A program made the position numbers and the translations under genes. Below, one piece after another: positions 42,716 through 51,413 of a stretch of 60,768 bases of DNA. The stretch comes from Rhizobium sp. BK313. GTDB lineage: Bacteria; Pseudomonadota; Alphaproteobacteria; Rhizobiales; Rhizobiaceae. The stretch's first letter is position 1. Every line of letters starts with the position of its first letter. Where the stretch lies: NCBI RefSeq assembly GCF_014193655.1, contig NZ_JACHZQ010000016.1:1-60768 (forward strand), written 5' to 3'. Below the pieces are notes generated by a model. That model made no database searches, was not told the origin of the DNA, and worked only from the letters and a program-made list of their open reading frames with translations.

Positions 42716-43829
42716 CTTAGGTTCCTGGCTCAAGACGCAACTCGGTCCGGCGCCGCTTGTCGGCCTATGCATGATCGTGATGACGATCGTCGGTCTTCTA
42801 TCCACCTTCAAGATCACCCCGAGCCTTCCGCCTTGGCTCGGATACGGCTTCCTGCTCGGAATTGTAGTCTCGGCGACATTCTATTTTCTGTTTTCCGTGA
42901 CCCGTTTGTGGTTCCAGGTGGTCGGCGGGCCAATCCCAGGTTCCTATCGTATAAAACCACGTCAGACCGTAGCCTTGCGGCAGGCCGTCGTGGACGGAAA
43001 CAATGTCACATTGGGTACAGCTGCGCTAGACGAACTGGCCCAGATGATTGGCCTCGACTCGGTCAAGACGGAAATCAGCACGTTGGTGCAGCGTCTTAGA
43101 GTGGAAGCAGCGCGCCGGGAGCAGGGCCTGCCTGTCGCGCCGATTTCACTCCACATGATCTTTACGGGACCACCAGGCGTGGGCAAGACCGTCGTCGCTC
43201 GTCTTTACGGAGCCATTCTGCGTGATCTGGGCGTATTGGAAAAAGGCCTTCTTGTTGAAACCGACCGATCCGGCCTCGTCGCCGGATATGTCGGTCAGAC
43301 GGCTATCAAGACCAAAGCAAAGATCGACGAAGCTCGAGACGGAATTCTGTTTATCGATGAGGCCTATTCCCTGACATCGCGCGATGGCCAACATGCTTTT
43401 GGACAGGAGGCTGTCGATACCCTCTTGAAGGAGATGGAAGACCAGCGGGATCGATTGGTCGTTATCGCAGCCGGTTACCCCGACTTGATGCGGCAATTTG
43501 TGACCAGCAACCCAGGTTTGCCGTCGCGTTTTGCCAAAACAATCCACTTCGATGGTTATAGTGTCGAAGACCTTCTTAAGATCATCCATGTCATGGCCCG
43601 GCGGGACGGTCTGAATATCTCGGCTGAGTCCGAAGAAACACTCAAAGCGTTTTTTGCATCGGCTATGCAAAGGCCGAACTTCGGCAATGCGCGCACGGCC
43701 CGCACACTTCTTGAACGCGCTCGCGAAGCACAAGCTGCACGGCTTGCGCCGTTATTGGGCCAAAGGAATATTAATCTGGCTGAAATCACTCATGCAGATA
43801 TCAGCACGGCGACTGCGGAATTTTCATGA
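42702..43829 (+). CDS. Membrane-anchored AAA+ ATPase, CbbX/SpoVK/EccA-like (cassette gene 2)
   Basis: About 375 residues. Two N-terminal transmembrane helices (roughly 18-36 and 46-66) are separated by a short loop with TPSLPPW. A cytoplasmic AAA+ domain follows: VKTEISTLVQRLRVEAARREQ lead helix, Walker A GPPGVGKT (156-163), Walker B ILFIDEAYSL (215-224), and the NPGLPSRF arginine-finger segment (Arg276) that marks the CbbX/SpoVK/type VII EccA group. CbbX and EccA are soluble; a membrane anchor on this AAA+ type is unusual. Start 42702 or 42708 is possible, both overlapping gene 1. It overlaps gene 3 by 4 nt. It probably remodels or pulls on a partner at the membrane, perhaps genes 1 and 3 (inference). 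Confidence 0.8.
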   Translation: MPMANLGSWLKTQLGPAPLVGLCMIVMTIVGLLSTFKITPSLPPWLGYGFLLGIVVSATFYFLFSVTRLWFQVVGGPIPGSYRIKPRQTVALRQAVVDGNNVTLGTAALDELAQMIGLDSVKTEISTLVQRLRVEAARREQGLPVAPISLHMIFTGPPGVGKTVVARLYGAILRDLGVLEKGLLVETDRSGLVAGYVGQTAIKTKAKIDEARDGILFIDEAYSLTSRDGQHAFGQEAVDTLLKEMEDQRDRLVVIAAGYPDLMRQFVTSNPGLPSRFAKTIHFDGYSVEDLLKIIHVMARRDGLNISAESEETLKAFFASAMQRPNFGNARTARTLLERAREAQAARLAPLLGQRNINLAEITHADISTATAEFS

Positions 43830-44632
43830 CTTCCCTGATCGGAAAACTAGGCTTTGTTCATCGCGAACTGTGGCGTCGAGATTGGCTCTATCGAGTAAGC
43901 CTGCTTGCCGGACCGGCCCCTATCGTCGGCATCATCATCGCCGGCACTGTTTGGTGGGTTTCCTCGTCATTGCCCGCCAGCAGGGTGGCCCCTACTTTGC
44001 CGCCTTGGGCTACCCAAATCAGCAAGCCCGAAATTTGGGGCACCGGCAATCAACCCCAGGCAGTTGCACCTGCCCATCCGCTTCCTGCCGTCGGCACGGA
44101 CGGCATGTTTGTCGGTGCAACGCAAGGATGGCAGGCTGTCATAAACGCCGTCCATATCGACCCGCTGCTTGAGATCAAGATCGAACCAACGCCACTCACC
44201 GGATTCACCGTGGAAGGTCCAGGGATCGACATGGATCGCGTTCTTGCCATGCGCCCGGCAGAGCCGATGTATGTTGCCAAAGGTCTCGCCTACCTGGCGA
44301 TAAGAACTGCCGGCGTTCATGCATTCTCACTTCGGCTCGAACGACCGGCAGGCAGGGCCGCCGACTGTGTCGCAGGCCTCGGCTTTGCTGGGCGTAAAAT
44401 CTATTCCGAGGTTTCCCCCAATCTCGTCAACGACGTCAGCCGGACATTTGATCCCGCCCATTTCGATCTTCAGCCTGGTCTCTATCGCATCGAGTGGATT
44501 TTTGGCTGCTGGCATGACCGGGTAGAGGTAGGGCCAGGTCAAATGAAGCTACTTATTCAGCATCCGGACGAGCAAAGCCTCCAGCCGGCACGTGCCGACG
44601 AAATCATCCGCCCCTTGCACCCGAAACCCTGA
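43826..44632 (+). CDS. Single-pass membrane protein of unknown function (AAA+ cassette, gene 3)
   Basis: A 268-residue protein of no recognised family. It has a short basic cytoplasmic start, one transmembrane segment at about 24-46 (VSLLAGPAPIVGIIIAGTVWWVS), a proline-rich stretch with APTLPPW (compare TPSLPPW in gene 2), then a beta-rich periplasmic domain with cysteines in AADCVAGLG and IFGCWHDR. The ATG overlaps the end of the ATPase gene by 4 nt, indicating co-translation. The C-terminus is hydrophilic. The function is unknown; the shared topology with gene 1 suggests the three products form one envelope complex. Confidence 0.72.
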   Translation: MTSLIGKLGFVHRELWRRDWLYRVSLLAGPAPIVGIIIAGTVWWVSSSLPASRVAPTLPPWATQISKPEIWGTGNQPQAVAPAHPLPAVGTDGMFVGATQGWQAVINAVHIDPLLEIKIEPTPLTGFTVEGPGIDMDRVLAMRPAEPMYVAKGLAYLAIRTAGVHAFSLRLERPAGRAADCVAGLGFAGRKIYSEVSPNLVNDVSRTFDPAHFDLQPGLYRIEWIFGCWHDRVEVGPGQMKLLIQHPDEQSLQPARADEIIRPLHPKP

Positions 44633-44698
44633 GGCTCAGACGAGATTAACCCGTTAGATGTTCGACCCGCCGAGCCAAAGTGACCTGCCATGGAACTT

Positions 44699-44965
44699 TC
44701 ATCCAGCGGCGACTAGAGCCCCGGCGGTTCTGAATAGGCCAAGTGGCGCGGTGTGAGCAACCGGCGGAAACGCGAAGCTTTCATCTTGCGCAGCGTTGGA
44801 GCCGGTTCCGGCATAGTCTGCCGGGGTCTTGTATCCGAGCGACGAGTGCGGTCGGAAATGGTTGTAATCGTCCGCCCATTCGGCGATGGCGCCGAGGGCA
44901 TGATCTAGGCCAAAGAACAGGCTTTCGTTCAAGAGTTCGTCACGCATGCGGCCGTTGAAGCATGT
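44699..44965 (-). pseudogene. IS3-family transposase OrfB, C-terminal fragment
   Basis: About 88 codons match the end of an IS3-group integrase: FNGRMRDELLNESLFF, then WADDYNHFRPHSSLGYKTPADYA, the last catalytic-domain segment with its conserved glutamate. Everything upstream of FNGR, including the first two D residues of DDE, is missing. It bounds the AAA+ cassette on its right. Confidence 0.85.
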
Positions 44966-45249
44966 GAATCGGCTGGCAACTCTGACCCCTTTCGGCCTCG
45001 AAAATTAACCCTAGTCGACGCAACTTAATGCTTTGCTAGATCTTCATTTCTTTAGGCGTGTCAGGGGTTAGCCTTAGACGCCTATGGTGGGGTCAAACCG
45101 TGCGCCGGAAGACAGTCAGGAAACTCCTACGTCGACGCTAGCTCATGGACGGCTTGGACAAAAGCAGTTGGCACACCATGCATCCCGGACTTTATCAATG
45201 CTGGAAAATCTGAAGTTTGGCGCCCCTCGCGGGTAATTGGTAAATTGGT
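44966..45249. other. Non-coding junction after the IS3 remnant
   Basis: No gene is supported. Short stretches such as CAACTCTGACCCCTTT and AGGGGTTAGCC look like transposon-end debris. It separates the AAA+ region from the branched-chain oxo acid dehydrogenase operon. Confidence 0.35.
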
Positions 45250-46638
45250 TCAGATGTGCAGAGCATGGCCAAGTGCTTTCAATGCGGCTTCCTGCAGGCC
45301 TTCGCTGCGGGTCGGATGGGCGTGGATGGTGCCGGCGATGTCTTCTAGCCGCGCTCCCATTTCGAGCGCCAGGGAAAAGGCGCTGGAGAGCTCCGAGACG
45401 CCAGCGCCGACCGCCTGCAGGCCAAGCACCAGGTTCGTATCCGCGCGCGCCACGGCACGGACGAAACCATCTTCCGACTGGGTCGTCATGGCGCGGCCGT
45501 TGGCAGCGAAGGGGAAGAGGCCGACACGGATATCGTAGCCTTGAGCGCGTGCTTCGTCCGGGGAAAGGCCGGCGGTGACGATCTCGGGGTCGGTGAAGCA
45601 GACCGCCGGGATGGCACGCTTGTCCCAGGCGCGCTTCCGGCCGGCCACGATCTCCGCGACCATCTCGCCTTGGGCCATGGCGCGATGGGCGAGCATCGGC
45701 TCGCCGGTGACGTCGCCGATCGCGTAGACGCCGCGCATGGATGTGCGGCAGCGCTCATCGATACGGATGAAGCGGCCGGCGCGATCGAGATCGAGTTCCT
45801 CGAGACCCCATCCCTCGGTGCGCGGCTTGCGCCCGACGGTGACGAGCACCTTGCCTGCGGCAATTCGTTCATCCTCGCCGGCGACGGTCTCGATCACCAA
45901 CGCCTCCCCGGAATAGCTCTTTGCCGTTGCGCCGGTCAGCACGCGCACGCCCAGTTCATTCAGGCGTTTGGCGACCGGCTTGACGAGCTCGGCATCATAT
46001 TGCGGCAGGATCTGCGACATTACCTCAACCACGGTGACTTGCGCGCCCATCTTGGCGAAGGCGGTGCCGAGCTCCAGGCCGATATAGCCGCCGCCCACGA
46101 CGGCAAGTGTGCTCGGAACACTCGTCAGCGACAGTGCTTCGGTGGACGAGAGGATCGCTCCACCGAAGGGAAGTAACGGCAATTCGACCGGTTCGGAGCC
46201 TGTCGCGATCACCACCGTTTCGGCGCGGATGACCTGTGTTCCGGTCTCGGTCTCGACCTCGACGGTCTTGCCGTCGCGGAACATCGCCTGCCCGTGTACG
46301 ATCTTGACCTTGGCCTTGCGCAAGAGGCCAAGCACGCCGCTGTTCAACCGGCCGACGATGCCGTCCTTCCAGCGCATAGTCTGAGCGAGGTCGAGCTTCG
46401 GTGCCTCGACCATGATGCCAAGCGCGTTTTGAGCCGTCATGTGGCGGACCTTATCAAATTCCTCGGCCGCATGGATCAGCGCCTTGGAGGGGATGCAGCC
46501 GATGTTCAGGCAGGTACCGCCGGCCTTCGCCGATTCAACGATCACCGTGTCGACGCCGAGCTGGCCAGCACGGATAGCGCAGATGTAGCCGCCGGGGCCG
46601 GCGCCGACGACGAGGAGCTTGCAGACGATTTCTTTCAT
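45250..46638 (-). CDS. lpdA: Dihydrolipoyl dehydrogenase (E3)
   Basis: A 462-residue FAD/NAD disulphide oxidoreductase that reoxidises the lipoyl arm of the branched-chain oxo acid dehydrogenase complex. The FAD motif is GAGPGGY; the redox disulphide is Cys43/Cys48 (GGTCLNIGCIPSK); the NAD motif is GGGYIGLE; the catalytic base pair is His441/Glu446 (HAHPTRSE). The length is normal. It starts 4 nt after the E2 stop. It is the last gene of the operon. Confidence 0.95.
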   Translation of the reverse strand: MKEIVCKLLVVGAGPGGYICAIRAGQLGVDTVIVESAKAGGTCLNIGCIPSKALIHAAEEFDKVRHMTAQNALGIMVEAPKLDLAQTMRWKDGIVGRLNSGVLGLLRKAKVKIVHGQAMFRDGKTVEVETETGTQVIRAETVVIATGSEPVELPLLPFGGAILSSTEALSLTSVPSTLAVVGGGYIGLELGTAFAKMGAQVTVVEVMSQILPQYDAELVKPVAKRLNELGVRVLTGATAKSYSGEALVIETVAGEDERIAAGKVLVTVGRKPRTEGWGLEELDLDRAGRFIRIDERCRTSMRGVYAIGDVTGEPMLAHRAMAQGEMVAEIVAGRKRAWDKRAIPAVCFTDPEIVTAGLSPDEARAQGYDIRVGLFPFAANGRAMTTQSEDGFVRAVARADTNLVLGLQAVGAGVSELSSAFSLALEMGARLEDIAGTIHAHPTRSEGLQEAALKALGHALHI

Positions 46639-46642
46639 GTCA

Positions 46643-47941
46643 TCAACCTTCGATGAAGATCAGTGCGGGGGTTTCGAGCAGCGCCTTTATCCGCTGCACG
46701 AAGACCGCCGCGTCCCAGCCGTCGACGATCCGATGGTCGAAGCTCGACGACAGGTTCATGATCTTGCGCGGGATGAACTGCGTGCCGTCCCAGACGGGCC
46801 GGGTCATGATCTTGTTGACGCCGACGATCGCCACTTCCGGATGGTTGATGATCGGCGTCGTGACGATGCCACCGAGCGCGCCGAGCGAGGTGATGGTGAT
46901 CGTGGAACCGGAAAGTTCCTCGCGCGCGGCGGTGCCGTTGCGGGCGGCATCGGCGAGGCGCGTGAGTTCGGCGGCGACATCCCAGATCGACCTGGCTTCC
47001 GCATGCCGGACAACGGGCACCGTCAGGCCGGACGGCGTCTGCGTGGCGATACCGATATGGACGGCACTGTAGCGGGTAACGACACCGGCATCGTCGTCGA
47101 AAGTGGCGTTGACGCCGGGCTGCTCGCCAATCGTCTTGACCAGCGCCCGCATCAGGAAGGGCAGGATAGTCAGCTTCGGCTGATCGGATTTGCGGCCGGC
47201 ATTCATCGTCGCGCGCAAGTCCTCGAGGTCGGTGACATCGACCTCTTCGACATAGGTGATATGTGGAATGCGCGAGCTTGCCAAACGCATCTTCTCGGCT
47301 ATGCGGCGTCGCAAGCCGGTCACCTTGATCTCTTCGATGGCGGTCTTGCGGGCGAGCCCGGTTGGAGCAACGGCGGCGGGCTGGGTGCCGCGCGCAATGA
47401 ACTGGTCGAGGTCGTCATGGGTGATGCGACCGGCCGGGCCGGTACCAGCCACCTGGCGCAGGTCGACGCCGGCCTCCTGGGCACGCAAGCGGACGGCAGG
47501 CGAGGCAAGCGGTCGCTCCGCCGGTTCGCGAGCGACAGGGCGTTCGGCGAATTTTTCCGGCTTGATGATTTTGGCTTCGGCGACCGGTCTGGCGGGAGGC
47601 GGTGCAGTCGTCTTGGCCTCTGTGGTCTTGTCTTTAACCGGTTCAGCCTTATCAGGCGGCGCAGTCGTGGTGGTTTGAGCCGCCTCGGTTGCGCCCTCGC
47701 CGGCGACCTCGATACGCAGCAGCGGTGCCTTGACGGCGACCGTGTCTCCGACCTCGGCGCCGAGCCAGAGCACGACGCCATCGACCGGAGAGGGAATTTC
47801 CACCGTCGCCTTGTCTGTCATGACGGCGGCGAGAACCATGTCCTCGCGTACTGGGTCGCCAGGCTTGACGTGCCACTCGACCAGCTCGGCCTCTGCCACG
47901 CCTTCGCCCACATCGGGCATCTTGATGACAAACTCGCCCAT
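46643..47941 (-). CDS. bkdB: Branched-chain 2-oxo acid dehydrogenase E2 (dihydrolipoyl acyltransferase)
   Basis: A 432-residue E2 core protein. A single lipoyl domain (residues 1-78) has the lipoylated lysine Lys44 in MTDKATVEIP. An Ala/Pro/Lys linker follows, then an E1/E3-binding domain (ASPAVRLRAQEAGVDLRQV-GTGPAGRIT) and the catalytic domain ending in SFDHRIVDGWDAA (His and Asp of the acyltransferase). I chose the ATG at 47941, 7 nt after GGAGG; it overlaps the E1beta stop. An ATG one codon earlier is equivalent. Confidence 0.95.
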   Translation of the reverse strand: MGEFVIKMPDVGEGVAEAELVEWHVKPGDPVREDMVLAAVMTDKATVEIPSPVDGVVLWLGAEVGDTVAVKAPLLRIEVAGEGATEAAQTTTTAPPDKAEPVKDKTTEAKTTAPPPARPVAEAKIIKPEKFAERPVAREPAERPLASPAVRLRAQEAGVDLRQVAGTGPAGRITHDDLDQFIARGTQPAAVAPTGLARKTAIEEIKVTGLRRRIAEKMRLASSRIPHITYVEEVDVTDLEDLRATMNAGRKSDQPKLTILPFLMRALVKTIGEQPGVNATFDDDAGVVTRYSAVHIGIATQTPSGLTVPVVRHAEARSIWDVAAELTRLADAARNGTAAREELSGSTITITSLGALGGIVTTPIINHPEVAIVGVNKIMTRPVWDGTQFIPRKIMNLSSSFDHRIVDGWDAAVFVQRIKALLETPALIFIEG

Positions 47942-47943
47942 CA

Positions 47944-48957
47944 TCAGCCCTCCATCACTTCTTTCAACGCCCGGCCGACGCGGGCGGGGCCAGGGAAATA
48001 GTCCCATTCCTGTGCGTGCGGATAGGGCGTGTCCCAGCCGGTCACGCGCACAACCGGCGCTTCGAGACTATAGAAGCAGTGCTCCTGAACCAGCGAAGCG
48101 ATTTCGCCGCCAAAACCGGAGGTGAGCGTCGCCTCGTGTACGACGACACAGCGACCGGTCTTCTTCACCGACTGGACGATGGTGTCGAGATCGAACGGCA
48201 ACAGACTGCGCAGGTCGATCACCTCGGCATCGATCCCCGTCTCCTCTGCCGCGGCAAGCGCTACATGCACCATCGTGCCATAGGCGATTACGGTGACCGC
48301 GTTGCCGGGCCGGCGGATTTCCGCCTTGCCGATCGGGATCGTGTAGTGCCCCTCCGGAACCTCGCCGAGCTCATGTTTCGACCAGGGCGTGACCGGCCGT
48401 TCGTGATGGCCGTCGAAGGGGCCGTTATAGAGCCGCTTGGGCTCGAGGAACATCACCGGGTCCGGATCCTCGATCGCCGCGATCAGCAGGCCTTTGGCAT
48501 CATAGGGGTTGGAAGGCACGATCACCTTCAGTCCGCAGACGTGGGTGAACAGCGCTTCGGGGCTTTGGCTGTGCGTCTGCCCGCCGAAGATGCCGCCGCC
48601 GGTCGGCATGCGTACGACGATCGGGCAGGTGAAGTCGCCGTTGGAACGGTAGCGGATGCGCGCCGCCTCCTGGGTGATCTGGTCATAGGCGGGGTACATA
48701 TAGTCGGCGAACTGGATTTCGACGCATGGCTTCAAGCCGTAGGCCGCCATGCCGATCGCAGTGCCGAGGATACCGGATTCATTGATTGGTGCGTCGAAGC
48801 AGCGGGTCTTGCCATATTTGGCCTGGAGCCCTTGCGTGGCGCGGAAAACGCCACCGAAATAGCCGACGTCTTCGCCGAAGACGACGACATCGTCGTCACG
48901 CCCCATCGAGACGTCCATGGCGCTGCGCACGGCCTCGATCATTGTCATTCTTGCCAT
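47944..48957 (-). CDS. bkdA2: Branched-chain 2-oxo acid dehydrogenase E1 beta
   Basis: A 337-residue transketolase-type beta subunit: VFGEDVGYFGGVFRAT, FDAPINESGILGTAIGMAAYG, then the C-terminal domain with EVIDLRSLLPFD and VVVHEATLTSGFGGEIA. The ATG at 48957 lies 1 nt after the E1alpha stop; the longer frame runs into E1alpha. With E1alpha it decarboxylates the oxo acids derived from Val, Leu and Ile. Confidence 0.95.
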   Translation of the reverse strand: MARMTMIEAVRSAMDVSMGRDDDVVVFGEDVGYFGGVFRATQGLQAKYGKTRCFDAPINESGILGTAIGMAAYGLKPCVEIQFADYMYPAYDQITQEAARIRYRSNGDFTCPIVVRMPTGGGIFGGQTHSQSPEALFTHVCGLKVIVPSNPYDAKGLLIAAIEDPDPVMFLEPKRLYNGPFDGHHERPVTPWSKHELGEVPEGHYTIPIGKAEIRRPGNAVTVIAYGTMVHVALAAAEETGIDAEVIDLRSLLPFDLDTIVQSVKKTGRCVVVHEATLTSGFGGEIASLVQEHCFYSLEAPVVRVTGWDTPYPHAQEWDYFPGPARVGRALKEVMEG

Positions 48958-48958
48958 G

Positions 48959-50191
48959 TCAGTATCCTGCCTTCTGCCGCTGGCGGCGGATATGGGCGGG
49001 CATTTCGGCATAAACGCCCTCGAAGATGTCGCGCACCGACGGCTTGCCGCCGGCATGAAGCGTTCCGTGGCTCTCGGCTTGCTTCTGTGCCTCGATGACC
49101 TCATCGAGAACCTCGGCCTCCGCCTGGGCGTGGCGCTCCTCGGACCAGACGCCGCGCACGATCAGATGCTTCTTCAGCCGCAGCACCGGGTCACCGAGCG
49201 GCCAGGCCTCGGATTCGGTCTTAGGACGGTAGGCGCTCGGGTCATCCGACGTGGAATGGGCGCCGACGCGATAGGTGACGTATTCGATCAGCGTCGGGCC
49301 GAGATTGCGCCGTGCGCGCTCGGCGGCCCATTTTGCGACGGCATAGACCGCCAGGTAGTCGTTGCCATCGACACGCAGCGCCGGGATGCCGAAGCCGAGG
49401 CCACGGGCGGCAAAGGTGCCGGAGCCGCCGCGGGCAATGCCCTGGAAGGTCGAGATGGCCCATTGGTTGTTGACGATGTTGAGGATCACAGGCGCCTTGT
49501 AGGTGGAGGCGAAGACAAGGGCGGAATGGAAGTCGGATTCGGCGGTCGAGCCATCGCCGATCCAGGCGGCCGCGATCTTGCTGTCGTTCTTGATGGCCGA
49601 CGCCATGGCCCAGCCGACAGCCTGGACATATTGGGTGGCGAGATTGCCGGAGATGGTGAAGAAGCCATGCTCCTTCGACGAATACATGATCGGCAGCTGC
49701 CGGCCACGCAAGGGATCCGCCTCGTTCGAGTAGATCTGGTTCATCATCTCGACCATCGGATAGTCGTCGGCGATCAGGAGCCCCGCCTGTCGATAGGTCG
49801 GGAAATTCATGTCCCCCTTGTTCAGCACCTTGCGGAAGGCGGAACCGACGGCTTCCTCGCCGAGGTGCTGCATGTAGAAGGAAGTCTTTCCTTGTCGCTG
49901 CGCCATCAGCATGCGGGCGTCGAAGGCCCTGAGCTTCATCATGTTGCGCAGGCCAGTCAGCAGTTCCTCATCCGAGAGCAACCCGGCCCATGGGCCGACC
50001 GCCTCGCCGTCGCGGTTGAGAACACGGATGATGGAATAGGCGAGATCGCGGATATCTTCCGGTGCCACATCGATCGCCGGTCGCGGCACGGACCCGGCCT
50101 TTGCGATCTTCACGTTGGAGAAATCCGGCTGGCCGCCGGGCCGGACCGCCGGCTCGGGGACGTGCAGGCTCAGATTTGGAACCTCATTCAT
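48959..50191 (-). CDS. bkdA1: Branched-chain 2-oxo acid dehydrogenase E1 alpha
   Basis: A 410-residue thiamine-diphosphate-dependent E1 subunit. The TPP motif runs from GDGSTAESDFHSAL to ILNIVNNQWA. AHSTSDDPSAYRP is the conserved phosphorylation-loop region of this family. I chose the ATG at 50191 (MNEVPNLSLHV), preceded at a longish distance by GGGAGG; the frame is open a further 21 codons without conservation. Confidence 0.94.
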   Translation of the reverse strand: MNEVPNLSLHVPEPAVRPGGQPDFSNVKIAKAGSVPRPAIDVAPEDIRDLAYSIIRVLNRDGEAVGPWAGLLSDEELLTGLRNMMKLRAFDARMLMAQRQGKTSFYMQHLGEEAVGSAFRKVLNKGDMNFPTYRQAGLLIADDYPMVEMMNQIYSNEADPLRGRQLPIMYSSKEHGFFTISGNLATQYVQAVGWAMASAIKNDSKIAAAWIGDGSTAESDFHSALVFASTYKAPVILNIVNNQWAISTFQGIARGGSGTFAARGLGFGIPALRVDGNDYLAVYAVAKWAAERARRNLGPTLIEYVTYRVGAHSTSDDPSAYRPKTESEAWPLGDPVLRLKKHLIVRGVWSEERHAQAEAEVLDEVIEAQKQAESHGTLHAGGKPSVRDIFEGVYAEMPAHIRRQRQKAGY

Positions 50192-50259
50192 ATGCTGTGA
50201 TACCTCCCTTGCCGGCCGCCCCACCGTTACTCCCCTCGGCGGGTATGGCCGCAAAAATT

Positions 50260-51387
50260 CTACAAATTGCGTGCGATAACGATGCGCTGGACGTCGCTGG
50301 TTCCCTCGTAGATCTGGCAGATGCGGACGTCGCGGTAGATGCGCTCGACCGGGTAGTCCGCCATGTATCCGTAACCACCATGGATCTGGATCGCATCGGA
50401 ACAGACTTTTTCGGCCATTTCCGAGGCGAACAGTTTGGCCATGGACGCTTCGGTAAGGCAGGGTTGCCCTTCCTCCTTCAGCTGGGCCGCATGGAGCACC
50501 ATCTGGCGGGCTACCTCGATCTGTGTCGCCATGTCGGCAAGCCGGAAGGCCACCGCCTGATGGTCGATGATCGGTGAGCCGAAGGCCGTGCGTTCGCGGG
50601 CATAATCGCGCGCCGCCTCGAAAGCTGCACGCGCCATGCCGACGGACTGCGATGCGATACCGATGCGCCCGCCCTCCAGGTTCGACAGGGCAATGCGGTA
50701 GCCATCACCTTCCTCACCGAGCCGATGGTCTGCAGGGATGCGCATGCCGGTAAAGGCGATCTGGCATGTGTCGGACGAGTGCAGGCCCAGCTTGTGTTCG
50801 ACACGCACGACCTGGTAACCGGGCGTGTCGGTTGGCACGATGAAGGCGGAAATGCCCTTCTTGCCCGCATTCGGGTCGGTGACGGCGAAGACGATGATGA
50901 CATTGCCGTTCTTACCCGAGGTAATGAACTGCTTGGCGCCGTCGATGACATAGTGATCGCCGTCGCGGCGAGCGCGGGTCTTCAGGTTCGAGGCATCGGA
51001 GCCGGCCTGCGGCTCGGTGAGGGCAAAGCCGCCGATCCATTCACCACTCGCAAGTTTCGGCAGGAAGTTTTGCTTCTGCTCCTCTGTGCCGTATTTCAAA
51101 ATCGGCACGCAGCCGACGGAACTGTGCACGCTCATGATGGTGGAGCAAGGGCCGTCACCGGCGGCTATCTCCTCGAGTGCCACGGCATAGGCGATCACGC
51201 CCGTTTCCGAGCCACCGTAGGCTTCAGGCACGAGCATGCCGAGGAAGCCTAGCTTGCCCATCTCCCTAAGTTCCTCGCGGGGGAAGCGGCTCTTCTCGTC
51301 GCGCTCGGCCGCGCCCGGCGCCAGCCGCTCGCGGGCAAAATCTCGCGCCATGTCGCGAATCTGGACCTGGTCTTCAGTCAGGATCAT
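50260..51387 (-). CDS. Acyl-CoA dehydrogenase
   Basis: A 375-residue FAD enzyme. The motifs are FALTEPQAGSDASNLKT, FITSGKNGNV, RIGIASQSVGMARAAFEAA and the C-terminal IHGGYGYMADYPVERIYRD-QIYEGTSDVQR, with the catalytic base Glu361. It probably oxidises short branched acyl-CoAs (isobutyryl- or 2-methylbutyryl-CoA) made by the downstream bkd complex. It is encoded 69 nt upstream of E1alpha. Confidence 0.93.
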   Translation of the reverse strand: MILTEDQVQIRDMARDFARERLAPGAAERDEKSRFPREELREMGKLGFLGMLVPEAYGGSETGVIAYAVALEEIAAGDGPCSTIMSVHSSVGCVPILKYGTEEQKQNFLPKLASGEWIGGFALTEPQAGSDASNLKTRARRDGDHYVIDGAKQFITSGKNGNVIIVFAVTDPNAGKKGISAFIVPTDTPGYQVVRVEHKLGLHSSDTCQIAFTGMRIPADHRLGEEGDGYRIALSNLEGGRIGIASQSVGMARAAFEAARDYARERTAFGSPIIDHQAVAFRLADMATQIEVARQMVLHAAQLKEEGQPCLTEASMAKLFASEMAEKVCSDAIQIHGGYGYMADYPVERIYRDVRICQIYEGTSDVQRIVIARNL

Positions 51388-51413
51388 ATCCCGGGTCTCC
51401 TCCTCGAAACCGT

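Noticed and set aside
46619..48001. Plus-strand open frame of 460 codons opposite E2
   Set aside because: Antisense shadow of bkdB; repetitive Asp/Gly/Arg composition typical of reversed high-GC genes.
48917..50200. Plus-strand open frame of 427 codons opposite E1 alpha
   Set aside because: Antisense shadow; the minus strand carries the TPP-binding motif and operon context.
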